Notes: a model not told the origin generated them from the letters alone. A stretch of DNA of 64,000 nt from Kocuria sp. (GCA_030454085.1 JAKDJD010000001.1:1-64000), one strand, 5' to 3'. Shown: positions 1-11,138, counted from the first letter of the stretch. Program-made: numbers and translations.

Positions 1-1709
1 GGGGCGGATCGAAGACGCCCACAGGCGAAGGATCCACGTCGCTGGCCGCCGGCGCAGGGGCGGCCGCTGGCGTCGGTGCAGCCGCTGGCACTGGCGCATC
101 GGGAGCTACCGCGGACGCTTCCACCGCTGACACAGCCGCGTCCCATGATGATCACGGGACGGAGCCCGCCACGGGGGACGCAGCCTCCAGAAGCGGCTCG
201 ACCGAAAAAAGACTCGTTGCCGTGACCGCGTGCCCCACAGGTATCGCCCACACCTACATGGCTGCGGATTCCCTGGCTCAGGTGGCCGAGGAAAAGGGCA
301 TCCGCCTCGACGTCGAGACCCAAGGGTCCTCGGGGAACGAAGCCCTGTCGCAGGAGACCATCGACGCCGCCGACGCGGTGATCTTCGCCGTGTCCGTCGA
401 CGTCCGGGACCGGGGGCGTTTCGCGGGCAAGCCGGTCATCGAATCCCCGGTGAAACGAGGTATTGACGAACCCGACGTCATGATCGACGAAGCGCTCGCG
501 GCCTCGGAGGACCCGAACGCGCGCAGGGTGTCAGGCTCCAAGTCCGAGAATGCCTCCACGGCGTCGGACGAAGGAACGTGGGGCGGACGAATCTATCGCT
601 CGCTCATGACGGGCGTCTCCTACATGATCCCGTTCGTTGCGGCGGGCGGTCTTCTGGTGGCCATCTCCTTCATCCTGGGCGGCTACGAGATTGCCAACAA
701 CGCCAACGACATTCTGGGGATCTCAGACGACGCCGTCACGGGGGACGGCGCGTCACTGTTCAACCTCGGAGACACGAGCCTTCTCCAGTACCTTGCCGCC
801 GTGGCGAACGTGATCGGCAACTTTGCGATCGGGCTCCTGGTGCCGGCCTTGGCCGGGTACATCGCCTTCGGCATGTCGGGGAGACCGGGCATCGCTCCCG
901 GATTCGCGGCCGGCCTGGTTGCCAATACCGTGGGCGCCGGCTTCCTGGGCGGGATCGTTGGTGGTCTCCTTGCCGGCGTCGTCGCCTACCTGCTGGCGAA
1001 ACCGAAACTTCCTCGGTGGCTGGCCGGTATGATGCCGGTGGTCATCATCCCGTTGCTCGCGACCATGATCTCCAGTGGTCTGATGTTCCTGGTCCTGGGG
1101 CAACCGATTGCATGGATCATGACCGTGCTCAACGACTTCCTGATGTCGATGTCCGGCGCATCCGCCGTGGTCCTGGGCCTTATCCTGGGCGCGATGATGG
1201 GGGCGGACCTGGGCGGCCCGATCAACAAGGCCGCATACCTCTTCGCCACGGCCGGGCTCTCCGCCGGAAACGACGTCTCGAAGGAAATCATGGCCGCGGT
1301 CATCGCCGCCGGAATGGTCACGCCCCTGGCGATGGCGCTCGCGACGACGATCCGCAAGAAGTACTTCACCGAGGCAGAGATCTCGAACGGACGCGCGGCC
1401 TGGTTGTTGGGCGCGTCGTTCATCTCCGAGGGAGCCATTCCGTTCGCGGCGGCGGACCCGTTGCGCGTCATCCCGTCCTCGTTGGTCGGAAGCGCCGTCG
1501 CCGGTGCCGTGTGCATGGGGTCGCACGTCGCCTCACCCGCGCCCCACGGCGGCATCTGGATTGTGCTCCTGGTGGACAATTGGCCGATGTACCTGATCTC
1601 GGTTGTGATCGGAACGATCGTGACCGCCGCGATGTACCTGGTCCTCAAGGGCCTCGGCAACGCCAAGACCGGCAATGAAAAGGCCGACGAGGTAGCAGCA
1701 GCTTCCTGA
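1..1709 (+). CDS. fruA: PTS fructose-specific transporter, IIBC part of FruA (5' partial)
   Basis: This is the fructose permease of the phosphotransferase system, which imports fructose and phosphorylates it during passage. The frame is open from base 3 to the left edge, so the gene starts outside the window and a IIA domain probably precedes it. The first 70 or so codons are an Ala/Gly/Thr-rich linker. A IIB domain follows, with its phosphorylated cysteine in the motif TACPTGIAHT at about bases 225-254. The hydrophobic IIC domain starts near base 590 and holds the signature GADLGGPINKAAYLF. An in-frame GTG at 222 falls inside the IIB core and should not be used as the start. ptsI and ptsH follow on the same strand, so the transporter and the general PTS proteins are probably co-transcribed. 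The family call is secure; fructose is inferred from the IIB/IIC motifs. Confidence 0.93.
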   Translation, partial: GGSKTPTGEGSTSLAAGAGAAAGVGAAAGTGASGATADASTADTAASHDDHGTEPATGDAASRSGSTEKRLVAVTACPTGIAHTYMAADSLAQVAEEKGIRLDVETQGSSGNEALSQETIDAADAVIFAVSVDVRDRGRFAGKPVIESPVKRGIDEPDVMIDEALAASEDPNARRVSGSKSENASTASDEGTWGGRIYRSLMTGVSYMIPFVAAGGLLVAISFILGGYEIANNANDILGISDDAVTGDGASLFNLGDTSLLQYLAAVANVIGNFAIGLLVPALAGYIAFGMSGRPGIAPGFAAGLVANTVGAGFLGGIVGGLLAGVVAYLLAKPKLPRWLAGMMPVVIIPLLATMISSGLMFLVLGQPIAWIMTVLNDFLMSMSGASAVVLGLILGAMMGADLGGPINKAAYLFATAGLSAGNDVSKEIMAAVIAAGMVTPLAMALATTIRKKYFTEAEISNGRAAWLLGASFISEGAIPFAAADPLRVIPSSLVGSAVAGAVCMGSHVASPAPHGGIWIVLLVDNWPMYLISVVIGTIVTAAMYLVLKGLGNAKTGNEKADEVAAAS

Positions 1710-1746
1710 CAGTCGGCACGAGCTTCACGAGTAAGGACTGATAGCG

Positions 1747-3444
1747 ATGAAGAAACTCACCGGAGTAGGCGTTTCCGCCGGGCGGGTCATCGGCCCCGTG
1801 CTGCAGATGCCCGAACCCATCCAGGAGCCGGCCGTCGGATCCACCCTGGGCGACGACCAGTCGCCCGAGGAAGCGGTCGAACGTCTCCAACAGGCGGCCG
1901 CCTCCGTCAAGGAGAACCTCAAGGAGCGTTCCGGACGGACCTCGGGCAATGCTGCCGCGGTTCTGAAGTCCACGGCCCTCATGGCCGGGGACAAGGCGCT
2001 GCTGAAGAGCGCGAGCAAGCTCGTGACCGGCAAAAACTACACCCCCGAGCGTGCGATCTGGGAAGCGGCAGGCTTGTACGCGGAACAGATGAAGGCCTTG
2101 GGCGGCTACATGGCCCAGCGTGTGACCGACATCCTCGACGTTCGGGCGCGCATCGTGGCGGAACTGACCGGTGAGCCCGCTCCCGGAATCCCCGAGTCCG
2201 AGGGCGCCTTCATCCTGATTGCGGAGGATCTGGCCCCGGCCGACACCGCGACGCTCGACCCCGAAAAGGTCATCGCCTTGGTGACCTCCGAGGGCGGGCC
2301 CCAGGCCCACACCGCGATCCTCGCCAGGGACCTGGGTCTCCCTGCCATTGTGGCCGCCAACGGTGCAACCGAGGTTCCGGAAGGCACGGTCGTCTACGTG
2401 GATGCAACCGACGGGACCATCGTCACGGAGCCCGGAGAAGCCGAAAAGCATCTGGCCGAGAAGTACGCCAACCGCAAGGCGATCCCGGAGTTCGACGGCG
2501 CGGGTGTCCTTGCCGACGGGACCGGTATCCCGTTGTACTCCAATGTCGGCAACGGAAAGGCGGCCCTGACTGCGGCGGAGAACCGGGCTCAGGGGATCGG
2601 CCTCTTCAGGACCGAATTCGCGTTCCTGAACAGGGAGGAAGAACCCTCGGTCGAGGAGCAGCAGGTCGAGTACAAGGCCGTTTTCGATGCATTCCCGGAG
2701 CAGCACGTCGTCGTACGGACGCTGGACGCGGGTGCAGACAAGCCTCTGCCCTTCCTCACGGATACCTCCGAGCCCAACCCGGCGTTGGGCGTCCGCGGTT
2801 ACCGGACCGATTGGACGACCCCGGGCGTCCTGAAACGACAGCTCGAAGCGATCTCGGCCGCGGCGAAGGAGTCCAGCGCCGACGTCTGGGTCATGGCTCC
2901 GATGATTTCCACAGCCCCGGAGGCCAAGGACTTCGCGGCCATGCTCGATGAGGTCGGCCTCGGCGTGCACGGCGTCATGGTCGAGACCCCGTCTGCCGCA
3001 GTAACGGCAGAGGCGATCCTCCAGGAAGTGGATTTCGTCTCGATGGGAACGAACGACCTGACGCAGTACACGATGGCCGCGGACCGCCTCCTCGGGGCTT
3101 TGGCCGAGCTGAACAACCCGTGGCAGCCGGCGGTTCTGGAAATGATTCGGCTCACCGTCGAAGGCGCCCAGCGGGCCGAAAAATCGACCGGTCAGGAGAA
3201 GACAGTATCGGTCTGCGGCGAGGCCGCGGCCGATCCGGCGCTGGCCGTGGTTCTGGTCGGGATGGGTGTCAAGGCTCTTTCCATGAATACCCGTTCCTTG
3301 CCCGCCGTCGCCGCCGTCTTGAAATCCGTTACGCTGGAACAAGCACAACAGATTGCCTCCAAGGCCTTGGGCGCGCGATCTGCTGAAGAGACAAAGGATG
3401 TGGCTCGCGCGGAGCTGCCCATCCTTGATGACCTCGGTCTGTAA
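1747..3444 (+). CDS. ptsI: PTS enzyme I (phosphoenolpyruvate-protein phosphotransferase)
   Basis: Cytoplasmic enzyme I takes phosphate from phosphoenolpyruvate and passes it to HPr. The 565-residue length is normal for the family. The phosphorylated histidine is His188 in GGPQAHTAI. The PEP-binding barrel follows, with GLFRTEFAF (Arg288) and RTLDAGADKP. The C-terminal active-site cysteine lies in SVCGEAAADP near residue 490. The ATG at 1747 fits the usual N-terminus (MKKLTGVGVSAGR). It sits 37 bp after fruA and 64 bp before ptsH, so the three genes form a PTS cluster. No truncation or odd residue is visible. Confidence 0.96.
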   Translation: MKKLTGVGVSAGRVIGPVLQMPEPIQEPAVGSTLGDDQSPEEAVERLQQAAASVKENLKERSGRTSGNAAAVLKSTALMAGDKALLKSASKLVTGKNYTPERAIWEAAGLYAEQMKALGGYMAQRVTDILDVRARIVAELTGEPAPGIPESEGAFILIAEDLAPADTATLDPEKVIALVTSEGGPQAHTAILARDLGLPAIVAANGATEVPEGTVVYVDATDGTIVTEPGEAEKHLAEKYANRKAIPEFDGAGVLADGTGIPLYSNVGNGKAALTAAENRAQGIGLFRTEFAFLNREEEPSVEEQQVEYKAVFDAFPEQHVVVRTLDAGADKPLPFLTDTSEPNPALGVRGYRTDWTTPGVLKRQLEAISAAAKESSADVWVMAPMISTAPEAKDFAAMLDEVGLGVHGVMVETPSAAVTAEAILQEVDFVSMGTNDLTQYTMAADRLLGALAELNNPWQPAVLEMIRLTVEGAQRAEKSTGQEKTVSVCGEAAADPALAVVLVGMGVKALSMNTRSLPAVAAVLKSVTLEQAQQIASKALGARSAEETKDVARAELPILDDLGL

Positions 3445-3508
3445 TCAGTCCGGCATTTCAAGGGACGTTCCGACGCCCCGCCTGACCACATAATCAAGGA
3501 GAACAATC

Positions 3509-3787
3509 ATGGCAGAACGTATCGCCACCATCGCCAGCCGAGTCGGACTGCACGCTCGACCGGCTGCGATTTTTGCCGAGGCTGCTGGCGACCTCCCCGT
3601 CGAGGTCACCATCGCCGCCGAGGGCGAGTCGGCTGATGAGGCAATGGACGCGTCGTCGATCCTGTCCCTCATGTCCCTGGGTGCCAAGCACGGCGACAAG
3701 GTAGTCCTGCGAGCCGAGGGCGAGGGTGCCGACGAGGCCTTGGACAGCCTGGTCAAGATTCTCGAAACGGATCACGACGCCGAATAG
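3509..3787 (+). CDS. ptsH: HPr phosphocarrier protein
   Basis: HPr is a small cytoplasmic protein carrying phosphate from enzyme I to the sugar-specific IIA domains. It has 92 residues. The phosphoacceptor His15 lies in GLHARPAA. A second conserved block, SSILSLMSLGA, contains Ser50 at the position of the regulatory serine of Firmicutes HPr; no HprK kinase is visible here. A good ribosome site (AAGGAG) precedes the ATG. It is the last gene of the fruA-ptsI-ptsH cluster and is followed by hairpins that look like a terminator. Confidence 0.96.
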   Translation: MAERIATIASRVGLHARPAAIFAEAAGDLPVEVTIAAEGESADEAMDASSILSLMSLGAKHGDKVVLRAEGEGADEALDSLVKILETDHDAE

Positions 3788-3838
3788 TCGGCGACGGCCG
3801 AGGTGCTCGACTCCTCGAGCCTGCCGGCCCAGCACTGA

Positions 3839-3881
3839 GCCCGAGCTCGTTGTCCACAGAAGACGACGATCTCGGGCCTTT
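3839..3881 (+). terminator. Probable rho-independent terminator after ptsH
   Basis: GCCCGAG (3839-3845) pairs with CTCGGGC (3871-3877), and the stem extends inward with G-U pairs and one mismatch. A short TTT follows. A smaller hairpin, GCTCGA/TCGAGC, lies just upstream at 3805-3820. The U-tract is weak, as is common in high-GC actinobacteria. Confidence 0.6.
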
Positions 3882-3992
3882 GTGTGAGGACTTTCCGAAT
3901 CTCCGCCGTAAACTGGTGGAGACCAGCCCGCGGCGCGGGAAAACCAACCATGGCGTGGGGCAATACCTCCGCGCACGGCAGATGAGGATTCT

Positions 3993-5105
3993 TTGCGACA
4001 CTTCACCGCTCGATTCGCGACCGATCAGGAAATCGACAACTGGGATGACCACGTCACCTCCAACCCCAACGGTGGCAACCTCCTCCAGTCCGCGTCCTTT
4101 GCCTCGGTCAAGTCCGCACACGGGTGGAAGCCCGTGTTCATGGTTTACGAGGGTGTGACCGAAGTCGGCGAGGGGGACGACGTCGAGGAGCGAGAGGTCT
4201 CCAGCTACAACCTCGTCCTCGAGAAGAGCATTCCTCTCCTGGGCAAGATCTGGTACATGATCAAGGGGCCGGATGTCACCGACATTGAGGACATCCCCGC
4301 GATCATGGACGCCAACCGCGAATTTGTCCGCTCCAACGGCCTGAAGGTTTTCGCCATCAAGATCGAACCGGACATCGAGGATTCCGAATCTCGCAGCGCG
4401 TTCCTCCACCGTGCCGGCCTGGTCAAGCAGTTCAACATCCAACCCAATGACTCCACGGCGATTCTTCGTACGGACGCGGACGAGGAGACGGTGCTCAAGT
4501 CCCTTCACTCCCGCGGGCGGAACGCCGTGCGCCGCGCCACGCGTGAAGGGGCCGAAGTCGAACAGGTCGAACTCACGGAAGAGAACATGAAAAAGATGTT
4601 CTCCCTGATGGACACGGTCGGCCAGGGCAACGCGAACGTGAACCTGAGGTCTTTCGAGTACTACAAGCAGTTCTGGACCACCTTCGCCCGCGCCGGTCAG
4701 GGGCGCCTCTACTTCACGTACGAGGACGGCGAACCTTCCGTCGGCGCCTTCGTCATTCGATACGGGCGCAAGGGCACCTACAAGGACGGCGGGTCCAAGC
4801 CGCGTCGTCGCCAGTATGGGGACTCGCACCTGGTGCAGTGGATCGCACTGACGGACCTCATGACCGATTACGGGATCGAGGAATACGACTTCTGTGGGAC
4901 GCCGCCCAAGGCGGAACTCAAGAACAAGGAACACGGCTACTACGGGTTGGGGCTGTTCAAGACCAGCTTCACGAAGACGGTGGTCGACTTCGTTGGTGTT
5001 TACGACCAGGTTCTGAACCCGACCGCGTACAAGGCCTGGGTGTCCGTGGTCGAACGCGTGGTGCGCCAGATCTGGTGGCGCCGTACCAAGCAGCCTTTCT
5101 ACTGA
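3993..5105 (+). CDS. FemA/FemB/FemX-type peptidoglycan bridge aminoacyltransferase
   Basis: The 370-residue protein belongs to the FemABX family, which transfers amino acids from charged tRNA onto the peptide stem of lipid II to build the interpeptide bridge of peptidoglycan. It acts at the inner membrane face. The sequence shows the paired GNAT-like organisation, with the N-terminal NLLQSASFASVK block, a basic central segment (GRNAVRRATREGAEVE) and the C-terminal EYDFCGTPP block. The start is a TTG with AGGA 7 nt upstream; no upstream ATG gives a better N-terminus. The added amino acid and the bridge position cannot be read from sequence. The upstream PTS terminator suggests it has its own promoter. 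Confidence 0.85.
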   Translation: MRHFTARFATDQEIDNWDDHVTSNPNGGNLLQSASFASVKSAHGWKPVFMVYEGVTEVGEGDDVEEREVSSYNLVLEKSIPLLGKIWYMIKGPDVTDIEDIPAIMDANREFVRSNGLKVFAIKIEPDIEDSESRSAFLHRAGLVKQFNIQPNDSTAILRTDADEETVLKSLHSRGRNAVRRATREGAEVEQVELTEENMKKMFSLMDTVGQGNANVNLRSFEYYKQFWTTFARAGQGRLYFTYEDGEPSVGAFVIRYGRKGTYKDGGSKPRRRQYGDSHLVQWIALTDLMTDYGIEEYDFCGTPPKAELKNKEHGYYGLGLFKTSFTKTVVDFVGVYDQVLNPTAYKAWVSVVERVVRQIWWRRTKQPFY

Positions 5106-5184
5106 GCCGACCCTCAGGTTCTCGCGAACCGATTCTCAGGGGCGCTCGGTAGCGTCGGAGTGAGTCATGTGCCTAGGAGGGAAG

Positions 5185-7293
5185 ATGAGCGAAGGGCAAG
5201 GGGAGCAGCACCTTTCGGGTGCCTACCCTTCTGCGGACTTGCCGCACGAGTCCGGGTCCGAGGCCGACCCATTCGGCCCGGACGTCGCAGAAGACGTCTA
5301 CACGGATCCGTTCTCCGGAAGTCACACGGCCCCCATCGCCTCCGACAGCACAACGGCCGAGCAATCCGCCGTGCCCACGACGAATCTTCTGGACGCTGAC
5401 GGGGAATTCGGCGAGGACCCCCTGGCGGGACCGCCGACTCGGGCCGAACAGCAGTCGACGGGATTCCCTGCCGTCCGCAGATCCCAGATCCGGGACGAGC
5501 GGCTCGCGGAGATTCTCGGACGACCGGAGCATGGCGAGTCCGTTGCCGACCACGGCACGGTATCGGCCGGCGGTCGTACGGGATCCACCGCGTACGCCGA
5601 GGAGAACATCCAGCCCGAGACCGATGTCAGCAGCTTGGGCGCCGCGACCCAGGGATCCGGGGTCCAGGACGCCGAGCGGATCGCCGCCGTCAGGACCGCC
5701 CCGCAGGATGTCTTCCGCAATACCCAAGACCTGACCGGCAGCTATGCGGCGGGCGCGCAGACAGCGCCGGCGGAACAACCGATAGCTCGTGCCAGCTATC
5801 CTTCCGCCGAGGCTCCGACCGCCCGGCCGTCGCAGCCCCGTCGCGGCATCGGCTTGCGCCGGATGATGCGGTCCGAAAACTTGCCCACGGCCCCCATGAG
5901 GGTGGTCGAAAGGCTCGCGAACTCGCCCTTCGCCAACCCGCGGCGTCGCAAGGAGAACACCGAGGCACGGAAAACGCTCAATTTCGCGTTGCGCATGGCG
6001 GAGACCATGTTCCACTTCGGTGCCGATTCCCGCGACGTCGAGACGGCCATCGTCGCGACGTGTGCGACCTACGGCGTCGAGGACGTCGACATCGACATCA
6101 CCAACCAGTCGGTGATCATCAACTACATTTCCGAGTACGGAATCCACTCGGGTGCGAATGAGGCGACGGACGAGAACGGCGGCGTTTTCAGTCACACCGT
6201 GGTTCGTGTGGTCCGGTCCTGGTCCGACAACTACGCCGGGCTGACCGAGACCCACCGCCTGGTCAAGACGATCACCAACGGTGAACTTTCCCGGTCCGAG
6301 GCGGAAGCGCGGCTCAACCGTATCCTGTCCAAGCCCAAGCCTTATCCGCGCTGGCTGGTGAGCCTCTGCAATTCTCTGGCGGCCGCGGCCCTGACGATCG
6401 GTATCGGTGGTACGTGGCCTGGCGCCATCGTCTCCTTCGTGACGTTTGCCCTCGTCCAGGTAATTGCGGGGAAACTGGCCTCGTGGAGGATTCCTTCCTT
6501 CTTCACCATGGCGGCGTGTTCCGCCGTGGTCACGCTCATCGCGATGGCTCTGTGGGCGATCGGTGCACCCATTTCTCCGCCGCACATTGTCGCCTCCGGC
6601 CTGATCATGCTCCTGCCGACGCTGACCCTGGTATCGACCATTCAGGACGCGATCAACGGGTTCCCCGTGACATCGGCAGGGAGGCTGGTCGCCACGGGGT
6701 TGTCATTCCTCGGGCTGATCGTCGGCATCGCGATCGCCATCTCGATCACCAGCTATGCCGGATTCGAGGAGATCAAGGTGGACAGCGTGATCTTCTCCGG
6801 GGCGCAACCGTTGGTCAACATCATCTTCATGCTTATCGCAACGGCTCTGATCGCCGTGACGGTCCAGGTGAAACCCGAACATATTCTCTACGGGGTATTC
6901 AGCGCCTTCTGTGGCCTGATGGTCTACCACCTCTTCGGGTGGCTGGGTGCGGGCGGTCGCATGATCTCGATGCTCGGCGCGATCGGTGTGGGTTCCGCTT
7001 CCGCCCTCATTGCACAGCGGCGGGTCATCCCGCAGGTTGTCATTGCCGTTCCCGGGCTGACGTTCTTGCTCCCCGGACTGACCATTTTCCGCGGTATGTA
7101 CACACTGACGGTCAATATCGACCCGGTCACCGGGATCATCCCCATGCTCAACGCCGGGGCGATCATTATGTCGATGGCCGCGGCGGTCGTCCTCGGTAAT
7201 TACCTGATGCGCCCACTGATGAGCAAGGACCCGCAAGTCACGCGAAGGCTCGTCCGTAGAAGGAAACAGCAACCGGAGCCACTGGGCAACTAA
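5185..7293 (+). CDS. ThrE-family threonine/serine exporter
   Basis: This is an inner-membrane exporter of the ThrE family (DUF1212 plus DUF3815), known in Corynebacterium for proton-driven threonine and serine efflux. The first 220 or so residues are hydrophilic and probably disordered. A soluble domain (LNFALRMAETMFHFGADSRD) follows, then about ten hydrophobic helices from residue 385 on. The protein has 702 residues from ATG 5185, long for the family because of the N-terminal extension. That ATG is preferred over the one at 5167 because AGGAGG (5175-5180) lies between them at usable distance. The gene stands alone and converges with ung, 18 bp away. Substrate is inferred from the family only. 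Confidence 0.85.
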   Translation: MSEGQGEQHLSGAYPSADLPHESGSEADPFGPDVAEDVYTDPFSGSHTAPIASDSTTAEQSAVPTTNLLDADGEFGEDPLAGPPTRAEQQSTGFPAVRRSQIRDERLAEILGRPEHGESVADHGTVSAGGRTGSTAYAEENIQPETDVSSLGAATQGSGVQDAERIAAVRTAPQDVFRNTQDLTGSYAAGAQTAPAEQPIARASYPSAEAPTARPSQPRRGIGLRRMMRSENLPTAPMRVVERLANSPFANPRRRKENTEARKTLNFALRMAETMFHFGADSRDVETAIVATCATYGVEDVDIDITNQSVIINYISEYGIHSGANEATDENGGVFSHTVVRVVRSWSDNYAGLTETHRLVKTITNGELSRSEAEARLNRILSKPKPYPRWLVSLCNSLAAAALTIGIGGTWPGAIVSFVTFALVQVIAGKLASWRIPSFFTMAACSAVVTLIAMALWAIGAPISPPHIVASGLIMLLPTLTLVSTIQDAINGFPVTSAGRLVATGLSFLGLIVGIAIAISITSYAGFEEIKVDSVIFSGAQPLVNIIFMLIATALIAVTVQVKPEHILYGVFSAFCGLMVYHLFGWLGAGGRMISMLGAIGVGSASALIAQRRVIPQVVIAVPGLTFLLPGLTIFRGMYTLTVNIDPVTGIIPMLNAGAIIMSMAAAVVLGNYLMRPLMSKDPQVTRRLVRRRKQQPEPLGN

Positions 7294-7311
7294 AGCCGGC
7301 GTCGTCGAGAG

Positions 7312-7992
7312 CTACTGGATGCGCCAATCGACCGGTTCGAGCCCCAGGGAATCCAGATGCTGATTGGCAGTGCTGAATGGCCGCGATCCGAAGAATCCTC
7401 GGGATGCCGACAGGGGAGAGGGGTGCACTGACTCGACCTTCGGTACGTCCGGCCCAAGCTGGGCACCGGCATTCCGGGCGTCCCTGCCCCACAGAATCGC
7501 GACGAGAGGCTTGTGGCGTGCACCCAGGGCTTGGATGGCGGCGTCGGTGACTGATTCCCACCCCTGGTTTCTGTGGGACCCGGCCTCGCCCTCGCGCACC
7601 GAAAGGCATCGGTTGAGGAGCATGACTCCCTGCCGTGACCACGCCGTCAGATCCCCATGCTGGGCGGGCGGAATGCCGAGGTCCGATTCCAGCTCCTTGT
7701 AAATATTTCCCAAGGAACGGGGCAATGGGCGCACGTGGGGCTGGACGGAGAAGGAGAGCCCCATCGCATGACCCGGTGTCGGGTACGGATCCTGACCGAT
7801 GATGAGGACTCTGACTGAATCCATGGGCTCCTGGAAGGCGCGGAACACCTGGTCGGCAGCCGGAAAGGTGCGGTGTCCCGCGGAATGCTCGGCCCGCAGG
7901 AAGTCGCCCATGCGTCGAATCGTCGGCTCGACGGGTTCGAGGGCCTCGGCCCAGTCACGGGCCATGATCTCGGACAGCGGCTGAGCGCCCAC
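7312..7992 (-). CDS. ung: Uracil-DNA glycosylase (family 1)
   Basis: The enzyme removes uracil from DNA to start base excision repair. The 226-residue protein carries the water-activating motif [17 protein letters not shown] and the leucine-loop motif [18 protein letters not shown], both complete. The start is GTG at 7992, preceded by AGGGAG. It converges with the ThrE-type exporter and is divergent from the DUF3263 gene, with only 49 bp between the two starts. Confidence 0.96.
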   Translation of the reverse strand: MGAQPLSEIMARDWAEALEPVEPTIRRMGDFLRAEHSAGHRTFPAADQVFRAFQEPMDSVRVLIIGQDPYPTPGHAMGLSFSVQPHVRPLPRSLGNIYKELESDLGIPPAQHGDLTAWSRQGVMLLNRCLSVREGEAGSHRNQGWESVTDAAIQALGARHKPLVAILWGRDARNAGAQLGPDVPKVESVHPSPLSASRGFFGSRPFSTANQHLDSLGLEPVDWRIQ

Positions 7993-8029
7993 GGTTGCTC
8001 CCTGGTTCGTGTACGACGACGGTGGTCCC

Positions 8030-8041
8030 TAGACTATCCTC
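8030..8041 (+). promoter_or_regulatory. -10 element for a leaderless DUF3263 transcript
   Basis: TAGACT at 8030-8035 lies 6 nt before the GTG start at 8042, and there is no Shine-Dalgarno sequence. This spacing puts transcription start on the start codon, the actinobacterial leaderless arrangement. Confidence 0.6.
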
Positions 8042-8254
8042 GTGGAGTCCCTGACCGAAGCCGAGCGCGCCATCCTTGAGATGGAGAAGAGAACCTGGAA
8101 ATATCCGGGTGCCAAGGAGCGTGCCGTGCGCCGGGAACTCGACATGTCGGCGACCGAATATTATATGCGCCTCAACCGCCTGATCGACGATGTGCGCGCC
8201 ATTCGGGAGGAGCCGGCACTGACCCGGAGACTTAGGCAACGGCGCGATCCCTGA
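8042..8254 (+). CDS. DUF3263 domain-containing protein
   Basis: A 70-residue basic, helical protein of the actinobacterial DUF3263 family, whose function is not established. The conserved core is seen in EKRTWKYPGAKERAVRRE and TEYYMRLNRLID. The fold pattern suggests a small helix-turn-helix and so possible DNA binding, but this is inference. The gene is probably leaderless, starting at GTG 8042. It sits between ung and a LytR_C protein upstream of groEL, an arrangement I remember from other Micrococcales. Confidence 0.85.
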   Translation: MESLTEAERAILEMEKRTWKYPGAKERAVRRELDMSATEYYMRLNRLIDDVRAIREEPALTRRLRQRRDP

Positions 8255-8360
8255 GGATCTTCGTCGCGCGTGCAGAATTTGACCAGCCGGGCCGGATATC
8301 GTGGATGCTTGACCGATGCGCGGCCGAGCGTAAGCAACCCCGAAAACGACGAGGACACTG

Positions 8361-9089
8361 ATGGCCGAGTACGAACACGATGAATTCGACGACGTCCCTG
8401 CGGATTCGCCCCGCCGCGGGGCATACCGTGGCGAGGTGCCCGAGAAAACCCGCGGTTACAAGCATCTTGCGGCCTTGATCGTCGCCGGCGTCTGCGCGCT
8501 CGTTCTGGGCGGCGTGTTCTTCCTGCTCTCCCCGAAACTTGCCTCGCCCGAGTCGGCGAGTGCCACGAAGTCGTCCTCGAGCAGCCAGTCTTCCTCGGAA
8601 TCCTCTTCGCAGGCTGGGGACAGCGGAGGTTCGTCCGAGACCGAACCCGATTCTTCGACCTCGCTCGCGGTGTACAACCAAGGCGCGGCGGAAGGTACGG
8701 CGACCGATGCCGCGTCGACCCTGACGGACGCCGGCTGGAAGGTGGCCGATGTCAGCAACTGGGACGGCCCGTCCCAGGACTCCACCGTGGTCTTCTACAC
8801 CGACGGCAATGAGGACCAGGCCAAAGCGGTAGCCGACAAGCTGAACATCGACAACGTCAAGCCGGCCACCGGTTCCGGCTACGACGTCGTGGTCGTTCTC
8901 TCCGATGACGGCGGGTCTTCCGCCGAATCCGGTCAGGACGGCGGGAACGCCGAGCAGGGATCCGGAAGCGCGGGAGAGGACGCCGGAGGATTGGGCCAGG
9001 ATTCCGGGATCACGGGCCAAGACGGCACTGGTATCGGTCAGGACTCCGGGATTCCGGGCCAGGATTCCGGGATCGCGGGCCAGCAGTAA
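8361..9089 (+). CDS. LytR C-terminal domain membrane protein
   Basis: A 242-residue protein with a short cytoplasmic N-terminus, one transmembrane helix at about residues 35-58, a Ser-rich linker (residues 68-95) and an extracellular LytR_C domain (about residues 100-185: LAVYNQGAAEGTA, AGWKVADVSNWDG). The last 55 residues are an acidic, low-complexity tail with repeated GQDSGI units. LytR_C domains occur in cell-wall-associated proteins; here there is no LytR-CpsA-Psr catalytic domain. GAGGA lies 9 nt before the ATG. A candidate promoter, TTGACC (8309-8314) with TAAGCA (8331-8336), lies upstream. The precise role is unknown. Confidence 0.82.
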   Translation: MAEYEHDEFDDVPADSPRRGAYRGEVPEKTRGYKHLAALIVAGVCALVLGGVFFLLSPKLASPESASATKSSSSSQSSSESSSQAGDSGGSSETEPDSSTSLAVYNQGAAEGTATDAASTLTDAGWKVADVSNWDGPSQDSTVVFYTDGNEDQAKAVADKLNIDNVKPATGSGYDVVVVLSDDGGSSAESGQDGGNAEQGSGSAGEDAGGLGQDSGITGQDGTGIGQDSGIPGQDSGIAGQQ

Positions 9090-9216
9090 ATCGGCATGGC
9101 CCGGCAGCTTTTGGCCCCGGGCCGTCCGAACATCGGCACGATGACGAGAGGTGTTCGAAACGGCCGATCCCACGGATGTGCTGTGAGCGAAGAGCCGTCG
9201 CCGTCTGTGGAGAACG

Positions 9217-9243
9217 TTTGCACTCTCCGTCGTCGAGTGCCAA
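9217..9243 (+). promoter_or_regulatory. CIRCE operator 1 (HrcA site) upstream of groEL
   Basis: TTTGCACTC (9217-9225), a 9-nt spacer and GAGTGCCAA (9235-9243) match the CIRCE consensus TTAGCACTC-N9-GAGTGCTAA with one change in each arm, at symmetric positions, so the dyad stays perfect. HrcA binds such sites and represses chaperonin genes until heat shock. A possible -35 (TTGCAC, 9218-9223) overlaps it. Confidence 0.9.
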
Positions 9244-9251
9244 GATTGGAC

Positions 9252-9278
9252 TTAGCACTCATCCACCTCGACTGCTAA
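9252..9278 (+). promoter_or_regulatory. CIRCE operator 2 (HrcA site) upstream of groEL
   Basis: TTAGCACTC (9252-9260), a 9-nt spacer and GACTGCTAA (9270-9278) match CIRCE with one mismatch. It starts 35 bp after the first copy, probably around the transcription start. Confidence 0.88.
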
Positions 9279-9457
9279 ATACGCCGCTTGGACCGGCCGA
9301 TTGCTGGCTGGGCGGCAGGCGTCGCGGATCGATGGGCAAAGACACAGTCACCACGGTGAGGTGTGGGATCAGGTCGCCCAGAGCGTGGTCTGGTCACCAG
9401 CCGTCCGTCGCGGGCACCGTGGCTGATGTATCCGTCTACCGTCCAGGAGGGACGTAA

Positions 9458-11101
<1,644 letters not shown>

Positions 11102-11138
11102 TCATCGGCCCTCCGGGCCCTTGCCCGGATGCCTCCGA

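Noticed and set aside
5167..5184. Upstream ATG for the ThrE-type exporter
   Set aside because: The Shine-Dalgarno sequence AGGAGG lies after it, inside those codons, and serves ATG 5185.
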